A stretch of DNA of 64,000 nucleotides from NCBI GenBank assembly GCA_900470195.1, contig UEIJ01000023.1, forward strand, positions 372,001 through 436,000. Reading direction: 5' to 3'. Every line of letters starts with the position of its first letter. Positions within the stretch are counted from its first letter, which is position 1. Origin of the DNA: Hyphomicrobiales bacterium (GTDB lineage: Bacteria; Pseudomonadota; Alphaproteobacteria; Rhizobiales; Rhizobiaceae). Under the pieces are notes generated by a model. That model did no database searches. It saw only the letters and a list, made by a program, of their open reading frames with translations, and had not been told where the DNA came from. The translations under genes and the position numbers were made by a program. Of this stretch, positions 18,000 to 24,233 are shown piece after piece.

Positions 18000-18050
18000 A
18001 TGAACAAAGCACTCATCAGCACCCGGTCTTATTACGCCCCGCTCACATAG
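18000..18050 (+). CDS. 16-residue leader peptide with Tyr-Tyr (MNKALISTRSYYAPLT)
   Basis: A short frame ATG...TAG whose codons 11 and 12 (18030-18035) are TAT TAC, two adjacent tyrosine codons in a peptide of only 16 residues. It directly precedes mutually exclusive hairpins and then a gene of tyrosine biosynthesis. Under tyrosine starvation a ribosome would stall at these codons and cover hairpin segment 1. The predicted promoter places the transcript start at or next to the ATG, so no ribosome-binding site is visible and the peptide may be read from a leaderless mRNA. Confidence 0.65.
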   Translation: MNKALISTRSYYAPLT

Positions 18051-18104
18051 CGGCGGGTTTGCTTTGTCATAGTTCAACCGCTGCATTGCCAGCGGTTGAG
18101 TTTT
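18037..18104 (+). promoter_or_regulatory. tyrosine-responsive transcription attenuator (segments 1-4)
   Basis: Segment 1 CCCCGCT (18037-18043) can pair with segment 2 AGCGGCGGG (18049-18057). Segment 2 (AGCGG, or GCGGGTTTG at 18053-18061) can instead pair with segment 3 TCAACCGCTG (18074-18083). Segment 3 pairs perfectly over ten bases with segment 4 CAGCGGTTGA (18090-18099), followed by TTTT: the terminator. This is the classical ribosome-controlled attenuator layout. Confidence 0.7.
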
Positions 18105-18148
18105 CAAGGACAGCGCCTCTGGCCATGTGGCCCTTAAGAGGTCAGTCC

Positions 18149-18934
18149 ATGTCTCGCGACAACAATCAGCATACGAAAATTGGCATTATCGGCTTTGGTG
18201 CATTCGGGCAGCTTATCGCCCGTCACCTGAAACCGTATTTCCACTTGTATGCCTACGATCCCGCCGCGGGCCTTGAACGCACGGCCCAAATGCATGGCGT
18301 CGAACTCACCAGCCGGGAAGAAGCCGCGGGCTGCGATATCGTCATCCTCGCGACGCCGGTCGCAACCCTCACCCGCGTGGCGGAAATGATCGCGCCGCAC
18401 TTAAATCCCCGCACGCTCGTCCTTGATGTCGGCTCGGTCAAGGTTGGGCCTGCCGACATCATGCGGCGGTGCTTGCCCGCGCATGTCGATATCGTCGCCA
18501 CACATCCGCTTTTCGGCCCGCAAAGCGCGCGCGACGGCATCGCCGGCCTGAAGATCGCCGTCTGTCCTGTGCGGGGCAACCGGACGCGAAGCGTCGCGGC
18601 CTTCCTGAAAGACCGCCTCGGCCTCGACGTCATCGTGACCACCCCGGAAGATCACGACCGCGAGGCGGCCATGGTGCAGGGCCTGACGCATCTCATCGCC
18701 AGGATTCTGGTGCAGATGGAACCATTGCCCACCCGCATGACGACAAAAAGCTTTGATCTGCTGATGCAGGCGGTCGGCATGGTGCGCCACGACGCGCCGG
18801 AAGTTTTTCAGGCCATCGAGCACGCCAATCCCTATGCTGCGAAGATGCGCAAGCGCTTCTTCGCGCTGGCAGATCAGGTCAATGAGGAACTGGCGCGGCT
18901 CGATCCGGACATTGCGAAAGATCAGGCCGCATGA
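18149..18934 (+). CDS. prephenate/arogenate dehydrogenase-like protein (TyrA/TyrC type)
   Basis: A 261-residue NAD(P)-dependent dehydrogenase. GFGAFG at residues 15-20 is the nucleotide-binding loop, and ATHPLFGPQSARDG at about 113-126 is the signature around the conserved histidine of prephenate dehydrogenases. These oxidise and decarboxylate prephenate (or arogenate) toward tyrosine. The start at 18149 is preceded by AAGAGG. An attenuator with two tyrosine codons lies just upstream, which independently supports a role in tyrosine synthesis. Length is slightly short compared with the usual 280-310 residues. A 6-base gap separates its stop from that of the convergent Lrp gene. Confidence 0.86.
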   Translation: MSRDNNQHTKIGIIGFGAFGQLIARHLKPYFHLYAYDPAAGLERTAQMHGVELTSREEAAGCDIVILATPVATLTRVAEMIAPHLNPRTLVLDVGSVKVGPADIMRRCLPAHVDIVATHPLFGPQSARDGIAGLKIAVCPVRGNRTRSVAAFLKDRLGLDVIVTTPEDHDREAAMVQGLTHLIARILVQMEPLPTRMTTKSFDLLMQAVGMVRHDAPEVFQAIEHANPYAAKMRKRFFALADQVNEELARLDPDIAKDQAA

Positions 18935-18940
18935 CCCATC

Positions 18941-19399
18941 CTAAAGGGGCATTTCGGAAGTCTGCTTGACCGTCTGGCTCGGCACGTCGGTCTTCAGGTT
19001 CTGAACGCCCTTGATCCGGCTCAGATATTCCGACTGGAAGCGGCGATAGTCTTCAATATCCGCCGCAACCACCCGGATCATCGCGTCGTAATCGCCAAGC
19101 ATGAAATAGCATTCGAGCACCTGCGGCAACTTCAATATCTCCTTGGCGAAGGTCTGAAGCGTTTCCTCATCCTGCTGGTCCAGACGGATGCGGGTGAAGA
19201 AAGTGAGACCCTTGCCCACCTTGGCAGGGTTCAGCACCGCGACATAACGGTCGATCACGCCCGCTTCTTCCAGAAGCTTGACCCGCCGCAGGCATGGCGA
19301 AGGCGAAAGGCCGACCTCTCTTGCGAGATCATTATTGGCGATGCGCCCATCGCGCTGCAGCACGCGCAGAATCCTTTTGTCGATCTCATCGAGCTTCAT
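18941..19399 (-). CDS. Lrp/AsnC family transcriptional regulator
   Basis: A 152-residue regulator: winged helix at about 1-60 (MKLDEIDKRILRVLQRDGRI ... GLSPSPCLRRVKLLEEAGVI) and an RAM/AsnC ligand-binding domain after it (ECYFMLGDYDAMIRVVA). The gene diverges from azlCD, whose products export branched-chain amino acids; in Bacillus the AzlB member of this family represses azlCD. Autoregulation and control of azlCD from the 179-base intergenic region are therefore likely, though inferred. The start at 19399 is chosen because the sequence upstream is not Lrp-like. Confidence 0.9.
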   Translation of the reverse strand: MKLDEIDKRILRVLQRDGRIANNDLAREVGLSPSPCLRRVKLLEEAGVIDRYVAVLNPAKVGKGLTFFTRIRLDQQDEETLQTFAKEILKLPQVLECYFMLGDYDAMIRVVAADIEDYRRFQSEYLSRIKGVQNLKTDVPSQTVKQTSEMPL

Positions 19400-19578
19400 T
19401 GGCGTCCGATTCCATTTATGGCGATCTCTCTGGCATTTCCTGCCAAAGATTGATGCAAACGGACGTAATTCGCAACCAAATTGCTCAACAGATTGGCTAT
19501 AGTTGCAGAACTTCTCAAGCAAACCCGCACGAGACCGAGCAAGGGGCAGCCGATTACCGGCCAGCCAGCAGGAATTTT

Positions 19579-20319
19579 ATGGATATTTCACAGGCCTATG
19601 TGCCTCAAAAAAGCAGATCCGGGCGCGGCTCGGAATTTCGTCGCGGGGCTGCCGCCGGCCTGCCGGTTCTGCTTGGCATCATTCCCTATGCGCTGGTGCT
19701 GGGCGCGCAAGCCGCACAGAAGGGCCTCAGCCTTGTCGAAGTGCCTCTGATGACCGGCCTGAATTTTGCCGGCGGATCGGAATTTGCGGCCATCCAGCTC
19801 TGGACCTCGCCGCCGCATGTGCTGCTGATTGTTGCGATCACCTTTCTGGTCAACAGCCGCCATCTTTTGATGGGCGCGGCTCTGGCGCCGTTCATCCGCC
19901 ATCTGCCCAAGCGCAAGGCCTTCGCCAGCCTGTTCCTCATGTGCGATGAAAGCTGGGCGCTCGGCCTTGCGGATGCGAAGCAACGTCAGTCAAAAGGCGT
20001 GAACCCGGCCCTGAGCCTCACCTTCTATGCCGGTGTTGCCATACCTTTCTATCTCGCATGGGTGGTCTTCACGACGCTGGGCGCCGCCTTCGGCCCGATG
20101 ATGGGCGATTTGCGCCCCTATGGTTTCGACATGGCGTTTCCGGCGGTGTTTCTGGTTCTGCTGGCCGGCATGTGGAAAGGCTTCGCGGCGGCGCGGCCTT
20201 GGCTGGTCAGTCTCGTGGTGGCCGCGCTGACCTATCTCACCGTTCCCGGCGCCTGGTATGTCGCCGCCGGCGCCGTGTCCGGCCTCGTTGCAGCCTATTT
20301 GCTGGCAGGTGAAGAATGA
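19579..20319 (+). CDS. azlC: branched-chain amino acid permease AzlC
   Basis: A 246-residue membrane protein with the family opening FRRGAAAGLPVLLGIIPYAL and a conserved core (NFAGGSEFAAIQLW; FLVNSRHLLMGAAL). It forms a two-component exporter with AzlD, moving branched-chain amino acids or analogues out of the cell. Start 19579 has AGGA upstream; the frame stays open far upstream, but that region holds the divergent promoters. The stop overlaps the azlD start by four bases (ATGA), implying translational coupling. Confidence 0.9.
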   Translation: MDISQAYVPQKSRSGRGSEFRRGAAAGLPVLLGIIPYALVLGAQAAQKGLSLVEVPLMTGLNFAGGSEFAAIQLWTSPPHVLLIVAITFLVNSRHLLMGAALAPFIRHLPKRKAFASLFLMCDESWALGLADAKQRQSKGVNPALSLTFYAGVAIPFYLAWVVFTTLGAAFGPMMGDLRPYGFDMAFPAVFLVLLAGMWKGFAAARPWLVSLVVAALTYLTVPGAWYVAAGAVSGLVAAYLLAGEE

Positions 20320-20615
20320 TCGATCCGTTAGCCGTACTGACCATCGTTCTGATGGCAAGCGTCACCTATCTCACCCGCATCGGCGGCTATGTGCTGCTGC
20401 GCAACCGCACGCTCAGCAAGCGCGCGACGGCGGTGATGGAAGCAGCACCGGGCTGTGTCCTGATCTCCGTCATCGCGCCCGATTTCGTGTCAGACAAGCC
20501 TGCGGACCTTATCGCGCTTGCGATCACGATCTTTGCCGCAACGCGCTTTTCCATGTTGCCCACCGTGCTGATCGGCATCGGCGCGGCAGGTCTTTGCCGT
20601 TACCTGATCGGGTAG
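20316..20615 (+). CDS. azlD: branched-chain amino acid transport protein AzlD
   Basis: A 99-residue small membrane protein with about three to four hydrophobic helices and the family core TYLTRIGGYVLL near the N-terminus, then a proline/alanine-rich turn (MEAAPGCVLISVIAPD). It is the obligatory partner of AzlC. ATGA overlap with azlC indicates coupled translation. A 12-base inverted repeat begins at its last base and may end the transcript. Confidence 0.9.
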   Translation: MIDPLAVLTIVLMASVTYLTRIGGYVLLRNRTLSKRATAVMEAAPGCVLISVIAPDFVSDKPADLIALAITIFAATRFSMLPTVLIGIGAAGLCRYLIG

Positions 20616-20656
20616 AGCATGTCTCCAGGCCGGAACCGGTTTTTGGAGACATGCTC
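20615..20656. repeat. inverted repeat at the end of azlCD, Rhizobiales dispersed-palindrome type
   Basis: Perfect 12-base arms GAGCATGTCTCC (20615-20626) and GGAGACATGCTC (20645-20656) around an 18-base centre with its own small palindrome (CCGGAACCGG). It may act as a bidirectional terminator between azlD and the convergent sigma-factor gene. The sequence resembles a common rhizobial intergenic repeat. Confidence 0.7.
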
Positions 20657-20678
20657 GAAGGCGAATGGTGCACGCCGC

Positions 20679-21539
20679 TCAATGTAGGTGTTTCAGCTTG
20701 TCGGGATTGCGCACGACATAGATGCCGGCGATCTTGCCGTCTTCGATGTCGAGGGCGGTCGTCTGAATTTCTCCGTCCGCCTCGCGCGTGATGAAACCCG
20801 GCAAGCCGTTGATATAGACCGCGCGAATAAACTCCGAGCGCTTGGCCGCGTAATAAGCCGCCAGCTTCTGGTGGATCGACATGACATTGGCGAAACCCAG
20901 AACCGGCCTCGGGAAAGCCGGGCGCTTGCCGCCGCCATCGGCCTGCATATGCACATCCGCCGCCAGCATGGTGCCGAGTGTCTTCATGTCCCCGCTGCGC
21001 GAGGCGGCGAAGAATGCCTCCGCCAGTTTCAGCCCATGCTGTTTGTCGACCTGAAAGCGTGGACGCTCCTCGCGTACATGCTTGCGCGCCCGCGCCGCAA
21101 GCTGGCGGCAGGCGGCGGCGTCGCGCTGGATGGTCTGTGCGATTTCCTCGAAATCGAGCCCAAACACGTCATGCAGCAGAAAAGCCGCGCGCTCCAGCGG
21201 CGAAAGGCGCTCCAGCGCCAGCATCAGCGGCAGCGTAACATCCTCTTCCGCCTCCTCCTCGACCACCGGATCGGGAATCCATGGGCCGAAATAGGTTTCG
21301 CGCTGCTTCTGGCCGGATTTCAGTCTGTCGAGGCACAGTCGCGTGACGGTGCGGCGCAGGAAGGCTTCCGGCTCGCGCACGTCGCTGCGATCGGCATTCA
21401 TCCATCGAATGAATGCCTCCTGCACCATATCCTCCGCATCGGCGACCGAGCCGAGCATCCGATAGGCCACACGGATCAGCTTCGGGCGCAGCGGATCGAA
21501 AATCTCCGCCGCGCGACCATGTTCGGGCGCCCCCGCCAT
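20679..21539 (-). CDS. ECF41-group RNA polymerase sigma factor with SnoaL-like C-terminal extension
   Basis: A 286-residue sigma factor. Regions 2 (FDPLRPKLIRVAYRMLGSVA, then DMVQEAFIRW) and 4 (LSPLERAAFLLHDVFGLDFE) are intact. They are followed by a roughly 110-residue SnoaL_2-like extension containing the DGGGKR motif (MQADGGGKRPAFPRPV). That extension and motif define the ECF41 group, which lacks a separate anti-sigma factor and regulates itself through the fused domain. As usual for ECF41, the upstream gene encodes a carboxymuconolactone decarboxylase/AhpD-like protein; the start codon overlaps its stop by one base. An ECF41-type promoter precedes the pair. Confidence 0.93.
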   Translation of the reverse strand: MAGAPEHGRAAEIFDPLRPKLIRVAYRMLGSVADAEDMVQEAFIRWMNADRSDVREPEAFLRRTVTRLCLDRLKSGQKQRETYFGPWIPDPVVEEEAEEDVTLPLMLALERLSPLERAAFLLHDVFGLDFEEIAQTIQRDAAACRQLAARARKHVREERPRFQVDKQHGLKLAEAFFAASRSGDMKTLGTMLAADVHMQADGGGKRPAFPRPVLGFANVMSIHQKLAAYYAAKRSEFIRAVYINGLPGFITREADGEIQTTALDIEDGKIAGIYVVRNPDKLKHLH

Positions 21540-21997
21540 TACCCGGCAGCCTTTGTGGCCGGGGTTTCGTACCAGAGGTCGAAACCGACCGCGAGGCGGT
21601 TCCAGCCATTGATGATGTTGATCATCAGGGTGATCTTCACCTGTTCCTCCTTGGTGAAATGCGCTTCCAGCGCGTCGCGCGCCTGCGCGAAATCGTGCCC
21701 CTGCGACAGTTTCGTCAGCGCATCCGTCCAGCCGAGCGCCGCGCGTTCGCGTTCGGAATAACACGGCGCCTCGCGCCAGGCCGACAGAAGGTAGATGCGC
21801 CGCTCGGTTTCGCCATGCGCGCGGGCGTCGGCTGTGTGCATATTGATGCAGTTGGCGCAGGCATTGATCTGCGAAGAACGGATTTTTATCAGTTCAACCA
21901 GGCTTGCATCCAGTCCCGCAGCGGCGGCCTCGGAAGCGGCCAGCCATGCCTTCATCGCAGCCGGGGCAGCCTGAAACGGATCTAGTCGAGCGGTCAT
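21539..21997 (-). CDS. AhpD-like carboxymuconolactone decarboxylase-family protein
   Basis: A 152-residue protein of the CMD/AhpD family. IKIRSSQINACANCINMHTA carries the C-x-x-C and following histidine of AhpD-type peroxidatic sites (CANC, with the His in NMHT). Such proteins are thiol-dependent peroxidase-like enzymes; the physiological substrate is unknown. It is the typical partner and probable target gene of an ECF41 sigma factor, encoded immediately downstream with a one-base overlap. AAGGAACG precedes the ATG. The promoter lies about 140 bases upstream, with a RIME-like repeat in between. Confidence 0.9.
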   Translation of the reverse strand: MTARLDPFQAAPAAMKAWLAASEAAAAGLDASLVELIKIRSSQINACANCINMHTADARAHGETERRIYLLSAWREAPCYSERERAALGWTDALTKLSQGHDFAQARDALEAHFTKEEQVKITLMINIINGWNRLAVGFDLWYETPATKAAG

Positions 21998-22027
21998 TCT
22001 ATCGTTCCTTTCTGGATGTTGATTTCA

Positions 22028-22128
22028 TTAGAGCGCCGAGCTTCCATTCGGACGCACAAAGGTCGCTCTAACTTATTGAACCTGCGCATCGTGCTCCAAA
22101 ATTCGATTCCGATTTTTGGGCCGATGCT
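22028..22128. repeat. RIME1-like intergenic mosaic element
   Basis: About 100 bases with two palindromes: AGAGCG (22030-22035) with CGCTCT (22064-22069), and GCATCG with CGATGC around a CAAAAT...TTTTTG core at about 22086-22126. The arrangement and sequence match my memory of the rhizobial intergenic mosaic element RIME1. It lies in the leader of the AhpD/ECF41 transcript. Confidence 0.7.
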
Positions 22129-22136
22129 GTAGTCAT

Positions 22137-22163
22137 GACGAACCAGCGCCACCGAATGTGACA
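22137..22163 (-). promoter_or_regulatory. ECF41-type promoter TGTCACA-N16-CGTC
   Basis: Read on the minus strand: TGTCACA (22163-22157), 16 bases, CGTC (22140-22137). This equals the consensus reported for ECF41-dependent promoters as I recall it, with exact spacing. It is oriented toward the AhpD-like/ECF41 operon, so the sigma factor probably activates its own genes. Confidence 0.8.
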
Positions 22164-22199
22164 TGCGTGCAAAAAATTTTCGCTTTCAGAATTTCGCGC

Positions 22200-23090
22200 T
22201 CAGTTCCCGCCGCGCAATTCCCCCAATATCCATTCGCGGAACGCGCGAATCTTCGGCACGTTGCGGCGGTTTTTCGGATAGACCAGCCAATAGGCGCGGC
22301 CATCGTCGCAAAGCAGGTCGAAGGGCTGGATAAGCTGGCCGGACGCGACTTCCAGCGTATGGAAGGCAGGCGTCAGGATGCCCACGCCCTGCCCCGACGC
22401 GGCGGCGCGTCCCTCCAGATGCTGCGCCCCGAAGCGGTTCTGCGTGTTGCCCTGAATTTGCGGATCATCAATGCCGGCGGCCGCGTACCAGATTTTCCAC
22501 CACGGGTCGCTCGCGTCGATGGCCTTCAGCTTCAACAGATCGGCGGGCTCATGGATGCCGCCGACGCTTTCGGCCAGCGCCGGGTTCAACATCGGCGTGA
22601 ATTCGGCCTTTATCAGTTCATGCGCCTCAAGCCCCGGCCAATTTCCCTCGCCGCTGCGGATGGCCACATCCACGTTCGTTGTCGCGAAGTCAATCAACTG
22701 GTCGGATGTTTCGAGCCGCACGGCAAGCGAAGGATAGCACATCTGGAACGAACCCAGCCGGTGCACCAGCCAGTTGGCCGCGAAGGTCGCCAGAACGCTG
22801 ATCGTCAGCACGCCCTCGGTATCTTCCCGCAGGCTGGCAAAGGCATTGCGCATCGTTTCGAAGGCTTCGGTCAGCGCCGGGGCGAGACGCTGGCCGAGTT
22901 CGGTCAGCACAACCTGCCGGGGACGCCGCAGGAAAAGCGGCGCACCGACGCGCTCTTCCAATATCCTGATCTGGTAGCTCACCGCCGCCTGCGTCATGCC
23001 AAGCTCTTCCGCCGCACGCGTGAAACTCGCATGGCGGGCAGCCGATTCAAAGACGCGTATGGCGGAAAGCGGCGGCAGCGGCAACGTCAT
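22200..23090 (-). CDS. LysR family transcriptional regulator, GcvA-like
   Basis: A 296-residue LysR protein: N-terminal winged helix (LSAIRVFESAARHASFTRAA ... GMTQAAVSYQIRILEERVG) and a periplasmic-binding-type effector domain (VLTISVLATFAANWLVHRLG onward). The opening PLPPLSAIRVFESAARH is typical of the GcvA branch. The start at 23090 is chosen because a perfect LysR-type palindrome lies directly upstream (23092-23114); an upstream ATG at 23126 would make that palindrome coding. It diverges from a small DUF1127 gene, its most likely target besides itself. The effector is unknown. Confidence 0.9.
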   Translation of the reverse strand: MTLPLPPLSAIRVFESAARHASFTRAAEELGMTQAAVSYQIRILEERVGAPLFLRRPRQVVLTELGQRLAPALTEAFETMRNAFASLREDTEGVLTISVLATFAANWLVHRLGSFQMCYPSLAVRLETSDQLIDFATTNVDVAIRSGEGNWPGLEAHELIKAEFTPMLNPALAESVGGIHEPADLLKLKAIDASDPWWKIWYAAAGIDDPQIQGNTQNRFGAQHLEGRAAASGQGVGILTPAFHTLEVASGQLIQPFDLLCDDGRAYWLVYPKNRRNVPKIRAFREWILGELRGGN

Positions 23091-23091
23091 G

Positions 23092-23114
23092 ATGCATAAG
23101 TTCTCCTTATGCAT
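23092..23114. promoter_or_regulatory. LysR-type T-N11-A palindrome between LysR and DUF1127 genes
   Basis: Arms ATGCATAAG (23092-23100) and CTTATGCAT (23106-23114), perfectly inverted, five-base centre. TAAG-N5-CTTA is a T-N11-A LTTR box. It abuts the LysR start codon and includes its purine-rich GGAG, suggesting direct autorepression as well as control of the divergent gene. Confidence 0.75.
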
Positions 23115-23222
23115 GCTACTCGACATTCAATTGGAAAACAACGCATTTCACACGCATATGGATAGGAGCAGTTTAACCGCGACCGCCTCCCACAGTCGCC
23201 GCCACAGCTCATGGGTGAGATC

Positions 23223-23438
23223 ATGAAAAACACCGACACCATCTGCGTAGCCGCCCCTCCTGTCTCGGAAAGCCGGTCGGGCCTCGGCGCACTCATCGGA
23301 CGCCTTTTCGTCCGCAGGAAGGCCCGGCTCGTCGTCACGGAATATTCGCCGGAATATTTGCTGCACGATATCGGGCTGCGCGACGGGCGCCGGCAATATT
23401 ATTCGCGTGACGGCCACAAGCTACCCGAATGGCGGTAA
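23223..23438 (+). CDS. DUF1127 domain small protein
   Basis: A 71-residue basic protein ending in the DUF1127 motif (EYLLHDIGLRDGRRQYYSRD). Short DUF1127 proteins are abundant in Rhizobiales, and some affect phosphate, carbon or stress regulation through RNA binding. The function of this one is unknown. Start 23223 has GGTGAG upstream; an in-frame ATG at 23211 would add four residues. It diverges from the LysR gene across a clear LysR box and is followed closely by the convergent GntR gene. Confidence 0.82.
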   Translation: MKNTDTICVAAPPVSESRSGLGALIGRLFVRRKARLVVTEYSPEYLLHDIGLRDGRRQYYSRDGHKLPEWR

Positions 23439-23441
23439 CGG

Positions 23442-24107
23442 TCACGTGCCTATTACGGCAAAACCCCGCGCTTTGAGGCCGCGTCGATCCTCGTGCAGAT
23501 TGCTGACGAGGCGGCTGCGGCTTCCATCCAGATGCGCACTCATCAGCGCCGCCGCCCTGTCGGCGTCGCCTTCGCGCACCGCGTCCAGAATGGCGCGGTG
23601 TTCAGCCCAAGCGCGGGCGAGCGCCGCCTCGTCGCGCACCTCCAGCCAGCGCGCCCGTGAAAGGCGCTGCATGGCATCGCGCACGCCGCGGCTGAGAAAC
23701 TCGTTGCCGGACAGCCGCGCCAGCTCGATATGAAAATCCATGCCGATACGGTGCCATTCCTCCCGCGAGGTATCGGCGTCGCAACTGTCCAGCATTGCCG
23801 CAATCGGCTCGACGCCGCTGCGATCTTCCAATGCGCAGGTCAGCTTTAAAGCGGCAATTTCCAGCGCCTCCCGATAAACGCCAATCTGTTCGATTTCGCC
23901 CAGATTGATCGGCGAAACCGTCCAGCCCCGCCCTTCCCGGCAGACGAGCCCCTCCGCCTCCAGCCGCAGGAGCGCCGCCCGGATCGGCGTGCGCGATGCG
24001 GAAAACTGCGCCTCGATCCAGCGCTCGGTCAAACGTTCGCCCGGCCCAAGTTCGAGCCCGAGAATCCTGTCGCGAAGCTGCGCTTCGATTTCCTGCATCT
24101 GGGACAT
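23442..24107 (-). CDS. GntR family (FCD/FadR-type) transcriptional regulator
   Basis: A 221-residue regulator with an N-terminal GntR winged helix (about 5-70: LGPGERLTERWIEAQFSASR ... AALLRLEAEGLV) and an all-helical FCD effector domain with metal-site residues (D-x3-H in IGMDFHIELARLSGN; later AEHRAILDAV and SAHLDG). It diverges from an MFS transporter gene, and a 34-base near-palindrome lies between them, so it probably represses the transporter in response to the exported or imported compound. Start 24107 is the first Met giving a normal FCD-type N-terminus. Confidence 0.9.
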   Translation of the reverse strand: MSQMQEIEAQLRDRILGLELGPGERLTERWIEAQFSASRTPIRAALLRLEAEGLVCREGRGWTVSPINLGEIEQIGVYREALEIAALKLTCALEDRSGVEPIAAMLDSCDADTSREEWHRIGMDFHIELARLSGNEFLSRGVRDAMQRLSRARWLEVRDEAALARAWAEHRAILDAVREGDADRAAALMSAHLDGSRSRLVSNLHEDRRGLKARGFAVIGT

Positions 24108-24178
24108 TGAAACCCGCTCTCCTTTTGCACGCGCACCGCCGTGCACCGATTGACAAGCCAGGCCAACAGGCGCATGGA

Positions 24179-24212
24179 TGTATTCCAATTTGGTATCCCA
24201 AAATGGAATACA
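24179..24212. promoter_or_regulatory. large palindromic operator between GntR and MFS genes
   Basis: Outer arms TGTATTCCA (24179-24187) and TGGAATACA (24204-24212) are perfect, and inner arms TTTGG (24189-24193) and CCAAA (24198-24202) share the same centre. In total 15 of 17 half-site positions are symmetric. The TTGGTATCCCAA core is like FCD-GntR operators. It lies 22 bases before the MFS start. Confidence 0.8.
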
Positions 24213-24233
24213 ATACAACCCGCAGAGAACAAT

